From contig CP141131.1 of assembly GCA_035236585.1 (NCBI GenBank), positions 17,645,103-17,709,102 of the forward strand: a stretch of 64,000 bases of DNA. Reading direction: 5' to 3'. How positions within the stretch are numbered: the first letter of the stretch is position 1; each line of letters opens with the position of its first letter. The translations under genes and the position numbers were made by a program. This DNA is from Warburgia ugandensis (taxonomy: Eukaryota; Streptophyta; Magnoliopsida; Canellales; Canellaceae). Positions 10,487 to 57,822 of the stretch are shown in pieces. The notes under the pieces were generated by a model. That model did no database searches. It was not told where the DNA came from and saw only the letters and a list, made by a program, of their open reading frames with translations.

Positions 10487-11429
10487 AAGTAGAGACTGCA
10501 CATGCTGGCACATGTCCCACTTGGTTGAAGATTAAGGCGTTTTTCTTCGAGACCAGGTTCTAGATATATAGGCGGTTTCTTAGAATTCTTCCAAACCGGG
10601 GCATGACCCATCCAAGATGTGGTCTGAAAGCTGAGTGCCTTCAATCACAAAAGTACGGGTCCGGGATTTAATTTCAGGGACGTGTTAATGTGTGTAACCT
10701 TCTAAGTGGAGTCATTTAGCAAGTGGTAAGAACCTTGTTAATTTCATAAGTGGAGTCATTTAGCAAGGATCATGACTCCGAAATGGGTGTGTGTGTGTGT
10801 AGAAATAAAATGGAAGCAGAGGGCAAGGGTCAAGTTGTTAGAAGCAAGTGGTAAGAACAGTGCTTTCTTTCATGCCACTGCAAGTGCTTACCAGAGGGCC
10901 TACAGAATTTCGTGTCTGCTTATTAATGACTAGAGAACAAAGGATCCAAAAGTAATATGTGAAACTGCCGTAAATCACTTTAAGATGGTCTGCACTTCAG
11001 AAGATACCGCACTGCCTTTTCCATCAGGCCTTGGTTCCCGCATAACTCCATTCACGATAGAGAAAGTAGAAGAAGTAATTTTTAATTGCAGCAGTGAGAA
11101 AGCTAATGGACCAGATGGTTACTGTCTGAAATTTTACCCAAGTCTTTTGGCACATCGGTAAAAATGTTCTTGAATTCGTGGAAGGGTTCTTCGAGAGTGA
11201 AAACTGAACAAGCAAATTAGCTCCTCATTTGTGGTTCTAATTCCGAAAAAACTGGGAGCTGAATAATTAAGAGACTTCAAACCAATCAGTGTAATTGGAA
11301 GCCTCTACAAAATCATTGCTAAGCCATTGGCAAATAGAGTCAAGACAACCCTCAAAAATGTCCCCAACAATCGGCTTACATTGAAGGGAGAACCATCATT
11401 GATGGTGCTCTCATTGCCAATGAGTTGGT

Positions 11430-11608
11430 AGGGCAGCCCAATGCACTGAGCTCCCATGAATACGGGGTCCAGGGAAGGGTGGACCACAAAGGGTCTATAA
11501 TATGCACTCGTATCTTGCATTGTTGCAATAGGCTATTTTCACGCCTTGAACCTGTGACCTCTAGGCCATACAACGACAACTTTACACTTGCGCTAAGGCT
11601 CCCCTTCT
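11430..11608 (-). mobile_element. Au SINE copy 6, inserted in the L1 element
   Basis: Full Au order in reverse complement: CAATGCACTGAGCTCCCATG, GGGGTCCAGGGAAGGGTGGA, GGCTATTTTCACGCCTTGAA and GCGCTAAGGCTCCCCTTCTA. L1 reverse transcriptase sequence lies on both sides, so this copy is younger than the L1. An Au inside an L1 is apt, because Au depends on LINE enzymes. Confidence 0.9.
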
Positions 11609-11741
11609 AATGAGATGGGGGTCTGCTTTGTAAATTGGACATGGAGAAGGCATTTGACAGAGTTGAATGAAAAATCATTGACAATATTCTCTCAAAAATG
11701 AACTTCGGTGATAGATGGTGAAGTTGGATCATGAAATGTCT

Positions 11742-11905
11742 GGATTCATCTTGGTTCTCCATTATTATAAATGGAGCTCCTCATGGTTACTTTAAAAGCT
11801 TCGGAGGAATTAAGCAGGGATGCTCTATCATCTTGGTTTTTGATTATTATAAATGGAGCTCCTCATGGTTACTTTAAAAGCTCCAGAGACATTAAGCAGG
11901 GATGC
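11742..11905 (+). repeat. 82-bp tandem duplication inside the L1 reverse transcriptase
   Basis: Two units (11742-11823 and 11824-11905) share ATTATTATAAATGGAGCTCC, TCATGGTTACTTTAAAAGCT and TTAAGCAGGGATGC. They repeat the codons for the conserved NGAPHGYFKSS..IKQGCP segment. The units differ at several bases, so the duplication is not recent. Confidence 0.9.
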
Positions 11906-13960
11906 CCACTCCCAACTTACCTTTTTCTACTAATTTTGAAAGTTTTCAACCAAATGATGAGAAAAAGGCACTTGCTATGGACTTCTACAAAGGATTCAAG
12001 GTGCCCAACTCCTAGCTATGTTTTTCTCATCTACATTATGCAGATAACACTCTTCTTATAGCTGCTAATAAGAAAGATCAAGGCCCCAAAATCAAAGCAC
12101 ATATACAGTGTGACAAACTGATCACAAGTCAGAAAAGAAAAAGAACTCATCAGAATCTCAAATCTCTGGCATTGATATAGAAGAAGCTGCACTTGATGAC
12201 ATTGCTCGATGTCTCGATTGCAATATCTCCTGTTTCCCTTGCATTTATCTTGGTGTACCTCCTCTTTATTGGTTGACCCAAATGCATCTCTATGGGCTCC
12301 TGACATTGATAGACATCAAAGCAAGCACTCATCGTAGACAAAAGAATGTTTACCTCAAGGAGGCAGAGTCACTTTACTGAAATCTTCTATGGCAAACCTC
12401 CCCATCCATTGCATGTCATTACTCAATTGTCCTATGAAAGTAATAAAAAAGCTCAACCAAAAAAGAATTTTCTTTTCAAATGTGGTGAGCATAAAGGAAA
12501 GTATTATACGGTGGCATGAGAACAAATTTCCAAACCCAAAATAAAGGAGGATTGGACATTAGAAACTTGAAAGGTATGAATCAAGCCCTCCTTAGTAATT
12601 GTTTATGGAGGTTTGCTAATGAAAATGATAACCTTTGGTAGCAGATTATCAGAGAGAGTTATAAGTCAAAGAATTCATTGTGGGTTGAGGAACAAGAATG
12701 CATCAAGTAATCAACAATCTAACAAAACTATGATAAAAAATTTGGGGTTCTTCAAAAACCATATAATAATCAAGATCGATGCAGGTGAAAATAACTTCTA
12801 GTTGGTCTGGCGGCTAGGAGATCAACCATTGGCAACTACATATAGTAGAACAGCCAAAGTTTCAAAACTTAATGCTAAAGTAACTGAATGCTTCTTAGTT
12901 CATCAGGATATAGTTCTGTGGAATATTCACATCAGAAGGCCTCTAAGGAGATTGGAATGGAAAATGTATTAAGATCTACTTCTTAACCTATACAAAGTCT
13001 TCATTGACACAAGGAAAAAGGATAGACCCGTCTGGATTCCAAAAACTAATGGAGACCATCATATGTTGAAATAACCACCATAGGAGGAGAATGGAAAGTT
13101 AGTTAAGGTAGTATGTCTCACACCTGCACCTCTTAAAGTGGTGTTCAAAATGGCTCTCAAAAAGATGCCCAAGGGGAATCATGGGACCATCTTGGTGTTA
13201 CTTTTGTCATTGTGCAAACAAATCAAGAGATCACATCTGCATTGTCCCACGGACACAAAAAATCGGCATCACATCCTTGATAAATTCTAAGTTCAATGGA
13301 TATTTCCAGCCATGATGGAGGAGCTTTGTATTCATTGAACAGAAATAAAATTGAATGCCAGAGCCAAACTACTGTAGAGATAAAGTCTTTCTGCAGTCAT
13401 ATGGTGCCTTTAGAATGAAAGAAATCACTAGTGTTTGAAAGGAAGCTCAAAGGCTCAAATTCTTCTTGGTGAAGCTGCTATTAGGAATGCTGCCTGGTGG
13501 GCATCCACCTCAAAGCATTTCTATAATTCTTTAGTTGATTCAATTGTTCGTGACTGATCCAACATTACCAGTAGCTGCAGCAAGAAAACAAAGAGGAAGC
13601 TTAAGTGGTTACTACCTCCACCAAATACTTTCAAATAGAATTTTGATGGGGCGAGCTGTGGGAACCCCGGTGCCAGCAAATATGGAAATCTACTTAGAGA
13701 TTCAAATAATCATGTCTTTATTCAAATGTGTATTTCCTATCATATATGGAGATTTTGTACTAGCTAAGATGATCTGAGTAAACATTCACACTGATACATT
13801 TTTGTTAATAGAGGCCATTAAGATGGTCGAGAATCATTTGATGGGTGCAAATTTTCAGGGTGTGACATATATATGGCGAGGCTAATTGCATACATGGTCA
13901 AGAATTGGGCACCGTAGGTGTGATGAACTCATGCCAATGTGGGGACACTTCATTATACCG

Positions 13961-16900
13961 TGTAATAGCTAAACTGACAATTAGTAGATGAGCCATCTTA
14001 CTTCGTCTTCCATTAACAAATTTTCATAAAGCAGCTCTTTGTTGTCCATTACGAGCTAGCAAGTATTACGGCTGACTTAAACTGTGTTGCTGGTAAATCC
14101 CATCGTGGACTGTTGACACGAATTGGACTTAGCCAGTTAACAAATGGCTTCCCATGGACATTAAAATGCATACTGAAGTTCCTGAACAAAAGATTCATCT
14201 CATCATCATCTAACCAATCGGGAAAACGTTCAATTGTCTGGTGGATTAGAGCTTCTTGATATTGTATTGCGAAACCATCTTTACCCTGATCGAAGAAAAA
14301 CTTAGTAATCTAATATGTTACTGAACCGTTGGACTTTGGAAACATTAGAGTTTCAGGACTTAGATAGGCTATGGTCCAGAAATATCATATGCAGAAAATC
14401 CTAGTCCTCTGATTCATCAAGACTTTACTAACAGTATTTTGAACTTTGTTGCTTCCGTTTACAAACTTGATTAATAGTGATTTGGATCAGCGGATGAGAA
14501 GCTTTTTGAGGCATAACTTATACAAGACGGCCTTTAGCAAATGAAGAGATTTTTGGGATTAAATGAAGAGACTGGATCACCAAAATGTGAGCCTAGCATG
14601 TACTTTTATCTGTTTGTCTAAACCAGTTGAATCTCTTGAATAAGTATCCATTTGGCATGGACCAAAACCTCAGTCTCCTATCAATGATCTGCAACTTTAA
14701 CAACCGTGTGGATCCATACAGAGATTTCTCATATGGGCCCACAAGTGCTTCCTCCCTCGATCATCTAGCTTACTCAGAGGCTATCAAATGTCTACGGCAG
14801 TTGGTCATAGACAACTGAATATCTCCCTGAGATATGATTGGTAACATGTTTGACTAGCTGCTTTACTTTTGGCTAAGATTAGATTTAAGAGTGTGTGTGA
14901 GTGATGTGCTTTGTCATTATCTTATTGTAAATTAATTTAAAAAGAAAAAGAAAAAGAAAAAACCTTATGTATAAGCTGCTTTTTGTCATTGAGAGTGATA
15001 ATATGTTGAAAAACTAAGCTATTCATTATATTTAGATGACTTATATAAGCTAGAGATTAAATTTGATGCCCATTGGATGCTTTTAGTTTATTTTCTTTTG
15101 GGTAAAAAAATAAGATCATTTATTTTTTCTCCTTTTTTCAAAGACCTAAAATATGTGGTTGAAATTATCCAAATGCATTGATTTTCAGTGGGTTACCTAA
15201 TTTATATACACCGAACATTATCAACAGCATGGATATCCCAAAAAAGGTCTATAGGGACTCTTTAGCTTTTTATTCTATCTCTTCTAACAGATTACCATGT
15301 GGCTTAGGAAATATTTAAACTGTCCGCCTAATCCTATACCCATAAGCAGTTAGTAATGAACTAGAGAGAGAGTTCGGTGCAGGTGACCTTAGGCGCACTC
15401 CTGTTATAAACTGCTCAAAAGAGTAACGTGACGTAACAAATAGCTGGATAGAGAGGGAGGAACGTTAAAGAAGAAGTTTCAGCAGATAACGAGGAACCTG
15501 AGTAGTACGCGTGCTGGAAGAACAAAGTGATTGAGGAACAATGCCTCAGTTTGTTAGAATGGCGTCTATTAGAGGTATTACTAATACATGGTTTAGTAAC
15601 CTCCTTCAGTCGATCAGTCTTTTACCCATGCAGGATAATATTGGAGTTCAAAGTGAACTGTAGGATCCACCCAGTCAGTCCAATCAGTGTATTTCTTCCC
15701 TTTCTTATATTTAATATAATTCTAGCTGCTTGTAAAAATAAAAAATTAAATAAATGTCATAAACAGGATGTGTAGTGCGAAGAGCAACTTCATTTGGTCG
15801 AATGATTTCAGTCCAGGAGCATTCTGTCAATTTGGTGGATGAGAAAAATTGCATGCGTGGGTCGGACAACAGATACGGTCTCTTGAGAGTCGGCGATCCG
15901 AAGTGTTCTTTTTATCCTGCAAGTCAGACTCTGGAGAGGCGATACTTTGAACACTTCACCACTGGAGTATCTTATCCCTCAGGATTGCTTTAAGACTTAA
16001 ACCGCTGTTGCTTCCTGACTTTCTGAACCATCCATCTTTTGACTCAGAAAAAGTAGTGGCTAGAATCATGCAACGGACAAAATCTGTGTTGCCTGTCTAA
16101 GAGTTGGCTTAGAAGAAGAAGAGTTTGGATTATCCTGTTATTGCTAAATGACCCGAGTCTGCAGACGTGACAAATAGTGCTTTTTAGTATTGAGAGAGAG
16201 CTAAGCTTGGAAGGCAAGCTAAGAAAAGTAATAGAAAACATATAAAAGTGGGAGGAGAACTGGTCAGGAAATATCCTATTCTTCAAGAAGAAATGACTGT
16301 CGTAACACTTAAGGGGCAAGTATAACCAAAGACTCAAATTTTACTGTACAACAAGGAAAACAAGGTTTGAAGCTTGACTTGAAGGCCAGAGAATAAAAAG
16401 GTAGGCTTTTGAGGCCAACAGCAGATTTAAACTTTGTTTGGTAGAAGACTTTGCATAAAGGTTATTATTATGGTGATTAATGAACTGTTGTTGGAAAAAC
16501 TATGGGGGGCCGAAATTTTGTGATCGAAGATATTCATTTGGAATTTATCTCACTGCAAGCTCCTAAACATAAGAGATTCTAATTCCTACCCTCCCATCAG
16601 TCACGATTTATTCTGGATTTCAAAGCTACCAACTGTAAACATCCCGGGTTTTAAAAACACCTTTTCACATTTATTTTCAAAAGATGGCATGCCAGAATTT
16701 TATAAATGCAAACAGCGGAAAACATTTTCTTTAAAATTCATTTTCGAAAGCCCCGGATGTAACTTTTAGTCTTATACTATATATAAATATATAGTTTATT
16801 TATAAAATAGAACTTCATTTATAGAAAACAGGACCCATCTAGTAGCTCACTTACATAGCCCCTATAAATATTATACTAAATGTCCAAAGTACACAATCCA

Positions 16901-18508
16901 AATAGCTAACCACACAATACAAGATTTAGAATAAGAATAAATACCTGACAGTAGTACCATTGCTGGTATCCCCGTATTGTATCTATCTTCTCCTATTTAT
17001 CTATATATGAATCTATCTATATTTGAGATAGCTTGATCCTTGATCGGAGTTGGAAGCAAGCAGAGTCAAAGGCGGGCCAAACATTGCAGTTCATATTGGA
17101 TACTCTTTCTTCCTGCTGTTGAGATCTTTTGATCACTTTTACATATACCAGTAGCGATTATAAGTTTTTTCCTTATATCTGAGACTGTTACATCTTTCTT
17201 CACAGTAAGATCGTTGCAAGTTGCAATCTAGCTCTTTGGGTCTAAGCCTAGCTCTTAAGAAACAGATTAAGAGATGTAAGTGTTAGTCGAATTTTTGTGA
17301 TGTACGTGCCTGACCTTCTCGCATTGAAGAAATATATGATTTCTTAATACAGACATGCTATAGCAGTGTCCCAAGGAAGGTGTTAGTACTTGATCACCTA
17401 AACTTGTTGCGGTGCAAAGGCACGCGAGATTAGATCTATTATATGACTTGATATGCTTTTTACTCCATCAAAATGGTATTACCAAATGAAACCTTGCTTC
17501 ATCCATATTTTCCACAGGACAACTTCAGAGGTTTCTTTGGTCTGTATAGGAACTCTTTGGTTCTTTCTGTTGGTGCAGATTATGGTTTCTCTGTTCTCCT
17601 TTTTTTCTTTTCTGAAGAAAGGTAATTTTAGTGAAGTGGTATTACTAAATGAAACCTTGCTTCATCCATATTTTCCATTGGACAACTTCCTAGGCATCAC
17701 TTTTTCTTTCTTTTTCCTACTAGTAGCATTCACTTCACATATGCGGCACAATCTTTTTGGAGTGTAATCTTTGAAATCTCTATGTCTTGAAGCCCACTTG
17801 GCAGGTCCAAAATATAGCTCTTTCTGAGATGTTGTTGCATGCACGTTTGCCATTAAAGCAAAGAGAACTTCGGTTCAGCCAAATGCACCATGTTATCTCA
17901 AAGAAAGAAAGTCTCTAAAGAAGTTTCGAAACATGCCATTTTGCCAAAAGCTCTTAAAATGATTGGGGAAGAACCATTTCAATTCAAAGCAATATTGTTA
18001 GCCATACCTCCTGAGTTCTGGAGCACCATGGGAAGAGAGAATCCCTATCCTCTAAAGCTTGGTAACACATAAAACATCTAGAGGGGCCTTGCACTTCCCT
18101 AGACCATAACTTCTTAAAAATGATAAATTTTATCTAGTGTCAGGGTCCACAATAAGAAAGCCACCTATGGTAAAGCTAGCGGATTCCAAATAAAAGTTGC
18201 AGGAGAATATGGATAGAAGGTGTTAAGATGACTATGAATTGCCCATTCGAACAAGCCTTCTAAATTGCCTATAGCATTGCTATTTGAGATAACTATTGCA
18301 CTTTGTCCATTTCGAAGGTTGTTCTGACGAATTTCCTCAAGACCTCTAAGATATGGACGAAAATTAGGATTCCATTGGACTGAATTTGGCATCGGCTATA
18401 TATAGTCTTTCGCCCACATGTTAGCGCTCCGAACAGCTGTAATAGTTTTATGATATCCTTCCACGTACGAGAGCGTTTGTTACCATTCTTCTTTTCTCAC
18501 CCATCAGC
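13961..18508. other. 4.5-kb non-coding stretch; no gene seen
   Basis: No conserved coding frame was recognised. A 58-bp block near 17468 ('accaaatgaaaccttgcttc', 'atccatattttcca') recurs near 17636, about 167 bp later. The 16640-16930 part resembles decayed LTR sequence but nothing decisive is present. Open patches at 15527-15993 and 17890-18400 have no recognised homologue. Confidence 0.35.
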
Positions 18509-18683
18509 AGAAGCCTTGGAGCAACAGTAGAGTTGTCGTTGCATGACCTTGATGTCAGGGATTCGAGGGGTAGAACAACCTCTTGCAAAAATTCAAGGTA
18601 AGGCTACGTATTATTGACCTTTTTGGTCTGCCCCTTTCCCAGACCCCGCATATGCGTGAGCTTTGTTCACCGGACTGCCTCAA
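18509..18683 (+). mobile_element. Au SINE copy 7
   Basis: It shows GAAGCCTTGGAGCAACAGTA, AACAACCTCTTGCAAAAATT, CAAGGTAAGGCTACGTATTA and CCCCTTTCCCAGACCCCGCA..GTGAGCTTTGTTCACCGGAC in Au order. Confidence 0.87.
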
Positions 18684-18699
18684 CCACCCATTTTTTTAC

Positions 18700-18970
18700 T
18701 TCTTTTTTACAAATGACCTCCAAAGAAGACTCTTATCATTTCTGTTACCTCTAAAACCACTTGCCCAAAAGAGTATCACTTCGAGCTTACGAATGCCGAT
18801 TCCATACATATTTTTCGGCTTCCAAACTAAATCTCATACAACAAGACGGTGCTTGCCGGCTTCCTCCCTATCCTTCTATAGAAAGTTTCTTTGGCTTTGC
18901 TTCATTCGATGTATGATTTGCATGGGGTATTTGTTAATCAACCATACTGTTCTGGTTGATTAATCTCCTG
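18700..18970 (-). mobile_element. Short L1-type LINE remnant, minus strand
   Basis: On the minus strand a frame reads DLVWKPKNMYGIGIRKLEV and later SLLWRSFV. It matches the region of plant L1 ORF2 downstream of the RT (DxVCKPKxxGGLGIRxLE..SLWRxVI). Only about 90 residues remain. Confidence 0.6.
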
Positions 18971-19145
18971 GATCTACCATTTGTGATATCTTTCCTTCAA
19001 GTAATACAAATTTTATTTGCACCATTAAAATAAAAAAATTCCAAGGTTTCTTACGGTCCCAAATGTCATTGAAAGGAAAAAAAAGAGAAAAAGGTTCGAG
19101 TGCTTGATAAACCAAATTTTCTCATGGTAACAAAAACCATTAAGG

Positions 19146-19285
19146 CAAAAAAAGGGCAGTCTCTCCCGCCTATGCGGGGTCCAGGGAAGGGGGGATCACA
19201 AGGGCCTGTACCTTGTATTTTGTAAGAGGCTGATTCCACGCCTTGAACCAATGATCTCAAGATCACACGAGAACAACTTTTATTG
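19146..19285 (-). mobile_element. Au SINE copy 8, minus strand, exact target duplication
   Basis: It carries CTCCCGCCTATGCGGGGTCC, AAGAGGCTGATTCCACGCCT and TGATCTCAAGATCACACGAG, and is truncated at its head. The 16-bp duplication ACAAAAACCATTAAGG lies at 19130-19145 and 19286-19301. It matches perfectly, so this is among the younger copies. It sits about 730 bp upstream of the PrimPol start codon. Confidence 0.92.
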
Positions 19286-19301
19286 ACAAAAACCATTAAG
19301 G

Positions 19302-20012
19302 TAACGAAAACAAATAATGTACTAGTTTGAGATGACAGGAATGATGCCATACCTCCCACCGGGAGAGGAACTTTCCATGCAGCTTGCCACTTTTCCACTG
19401 TAGGCTTTACCTTTGGTAGATCAAACCCGTCCATCCGATTTATTTGATCCTGAATGACTATTAGTCCGAAAACAGTATGTGGCCGAGGGAGTTTGGAATA
19501 TGAACAATCAATCTTGGGTAACAGTCTCACAAAGACATGTACGGTCAAAAACATGATTTAAAGAACAAACCAAAATCAACAAGGAAAAAGCAAAATTTTG
19601 GGATCTTGGAGTCATCGAATGATAACTAGAGTCAAGAAATTAGATGAACGGCTCTGATCTGCTGAAGAAAATTCGAGACATTGCAAAATGCTGCCATATG
19701 CTCAAGGTTGTGGGCCTCAAAGCACCTTCCAATTATTGTCATGGACGTCAGCCCTGAGTGAGTCGTTGTAGGCCGGAGATTAACTGTGCCCAAGTGCAGA
19801 TGGTCTACTTAGAGAGCCGTTTCACTTCATTTCGACTCGTCGCTAACTGCGTAAACGGTAGCACCTGAAGGTCCCAGGCTCGATCTCCAACTTAAATGCT
19901 TATAACGTCACCTTTCCCGCCAATCGGGCCTTCAAATAAATAAAAGGGCGGAGAAACGAAAAAAATGACAGAAAAGAAGCAGCTTGTGATTTGAGAGGAT
20001 AAATGCAAGAAG
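19302..20012 (+). promoter_or_regulatory. Upstream/5' UTR region of PrimPol with two upstream ATGs
   Basis: No TATA box is obvious. Two ATGs precede the PrimPol start. One is a 9-codon frame at 19965-19994 (stop TGA). The other begins at 20003 in another frame and overlaps the true start, running on to the exon 1 donor. If transcribed, these would be expected to lower initiation at 20013. The minus frame open at 19554-19320 (including DLPKVKPTVEKWQAAWKVP) is unrecognised. Confidence 0.35.
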
Positions 20013-56306
<36,294 letters not shown>

Positions 56307-57154
56307 GTATGACTATAATTAATGTCTTAGCTCCATCAATATGGATTCTGCTTTAAGCACATTCTAGTGATCCAATTGTTGATTTTGTGGTTGGATATAT
56401 TGGAGTACATAATAGCTTGGGTATCTTCTATTGATTTTCAATATGAAATGTGATAGTCGTTTTCTTTAAAGTGTTTTTGCAACTGGTGCAACAAAGAAGA
56501 AAAGCAATTACATGCAACAGACACAGTGATTTAATGTGGTTTGACAATATGCCTGCCTCCATGGAAGAGCCACAAGAAAGATCCACTATAGTCACCATAA
56601 ACAAGAATACCGAGTTTTCTCCAGCTGAAATCAATCCTGCTGTAACCCTAACCAAATTTGCCAGGACAGATGTTGGAAGTAGGAAGCAAGTCATTTTGTG
56701 GAGGGTAGGAAGCAGTTAGCCTGAATTCTTTAGCTATTTTTACAAAAGAATAACAAAAAAACTACAGGAAAATTTATGGATATCTCCAGAAATAAGCTCA
56801 AAAGCATGTTCTCTGCCTTGGTGCACATATTTGAGTCTTGCCACATATATGTTTCTTTTAAAAAGGAAAAGTGAAAGAGAGGCAAAAAAAATGAAGTGTT
56901 TCTCCATTTTAGGGAAGCACAAAGCTTCCTGCTTCCTAAAATGTGCTTCATAGATCATGATCCCAGCTCCCCAGGTACTTTTTGCAACCATCAAGCGCTG
57001 GGTACCTCCCCTGCTGACTGCAGAACATAAGACACCTACTATAACAATATGGATATGGATGGACCAGTGAAAGCTTATGCACACTGATAACAGTGCTTTG
57101 TAGCATTACTAATATCTATTTGCTTAAAGAAATTTTGATTGAAATATGTCATAT
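56307..57154 (+). other. Start of PrimPol intron 9
   Basis: No exon was recognised. Words such as TTTAATGTGGTTTGACAAT and GCCTCCATGGAAGAGCC (about 56530-56575) resemble decayed LTR sequence, possibly the far part of the copia remnant lying right of the RTE insertion. Confidence 0.35.
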
Positions 57155-57234
57155 ATTCATGTTCAGTGGTAACTCCGCCAATGCCGGTCCCAAGCCCGGA
57201 TAAAAAAGGAGGAGGGTCTTGCAGTGTCCACGGC

Positions 57235-57590
57235 AAGGGGGAAGGTGAAGATGATTCTATTATTTCTTTCTTACAAATGAATATGCATTTGTATATTAGT
57301 TTGTGAGGAAGAAATGAGAATCATCTCCAGCTTCTTAAAAGATGGCAACCCTTGTATCGTGTAGCCACCAAGGGGAAGTTGAAGATGATTCTATTATTTC
57401 TTTCTTACAAATAAATATACATTTGTATATTAGTTTGTGAGGGAGAAATGAAAATCATCTTCAGCTTCTAAAATATGGCACCTTCAGGCCAGTAGCCACC
57501 AAGAAAGGGTGAAGTCAAGATGATTTTAATGATTGTAATGATTTTCATGATTTTAATGAAAATCATCTTCACTTTTAAAACTATGGCAAC
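57235..57590 (+). repeat. Three tandem hairpin-like units in the RTE 5' region
   Basis: Units begin near 57235, 57369 and 57499. Each opens with GAAGATGATT(C/T)TA-like sequence and closes with its inverse (GAGAATCATCTCC, GAAAATCATCTTC), so each can fold into a long stem. Units 1 and 2 share CTATTATTTCTTTCTTACAA and TTTGTATATTAGTTTGTGAG. GTAGCCACCAAG marks the junctions. Confidence 0.85.
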
Positions 57591-57626
57591 CCCAACATGA
57601 CATGAATCGAAATGAAATTCGCTCAA

Positions 57627-57822
57627 GCTAGGGCGTTCCCATAAGCGACGCTGCATCGGATCCGAATGCGGTGAAAAATAGGCAAGGGTTGCTAGGGCGT
57701 TCTCCTCGAAGCGACGCGCTACATCGGATCCCGGTGTAGTGAAAAATGGGCAAGGGCTGTAGAGCGTCCCCTGGCGAGCTACCGCATCGAACCCAGTGCA
57801 ATGAAAAGTGGACATGGGTTCA
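57627..57822 (+). repeat. Three tandem 64-68-bp repeats before the RTE endonuclease frame
   Basis: Units start at 57627, 57691 and 57759. They share GCTAGGGCGTTC, GCATCGGATCC and GTGAAAAATGGGCAAGGG with substitutions. They sit just upstream of the endonuclease coding start and look like 5' UTR promoter-type repeats. Confidence 0.85.

Larger units (their letters stand above)
10790..13960 (+). mobile_element. 5'-truncated L1-type LINE with reverse transcriptase and RNase H
   Basis: The pieces appear in L1 order. First is the linker typical before the RT (FFHATASAYQR-like at about 10875, SEKANGPDGY at 11095). Next come RT palm parts (PISVIGSLYKIIAKPLANRV at 11280-11340, KQGCPLPTYLFLLILKVFNQ at 11890-11950, YADDTLL-like at 12040). 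A later block reads IDIEEAALDDIARCL and YLGVPPLYW (12170-12275), then GGRVTLLKSSMANLPIHCMS (12356-12415). Last is a plant L1 RNase H (FNFDGASCGNP-like from 13640). The endonuclease domain and 5' UTR are absent, consistent with 5' truncation. Frames change many times. An Au SINE (11430-11608) and an 82-bp duplication interrupt it. Confidence 0.85.

Noticed and set aside
19320-19554. Minus-strand frame with DLPKVKPTVEKWQAAWKVP as an exon of a gene divergent from PrimPol
   Set aside because: No recognised family, no clear splice sites, and its end runs into an Au SINE.
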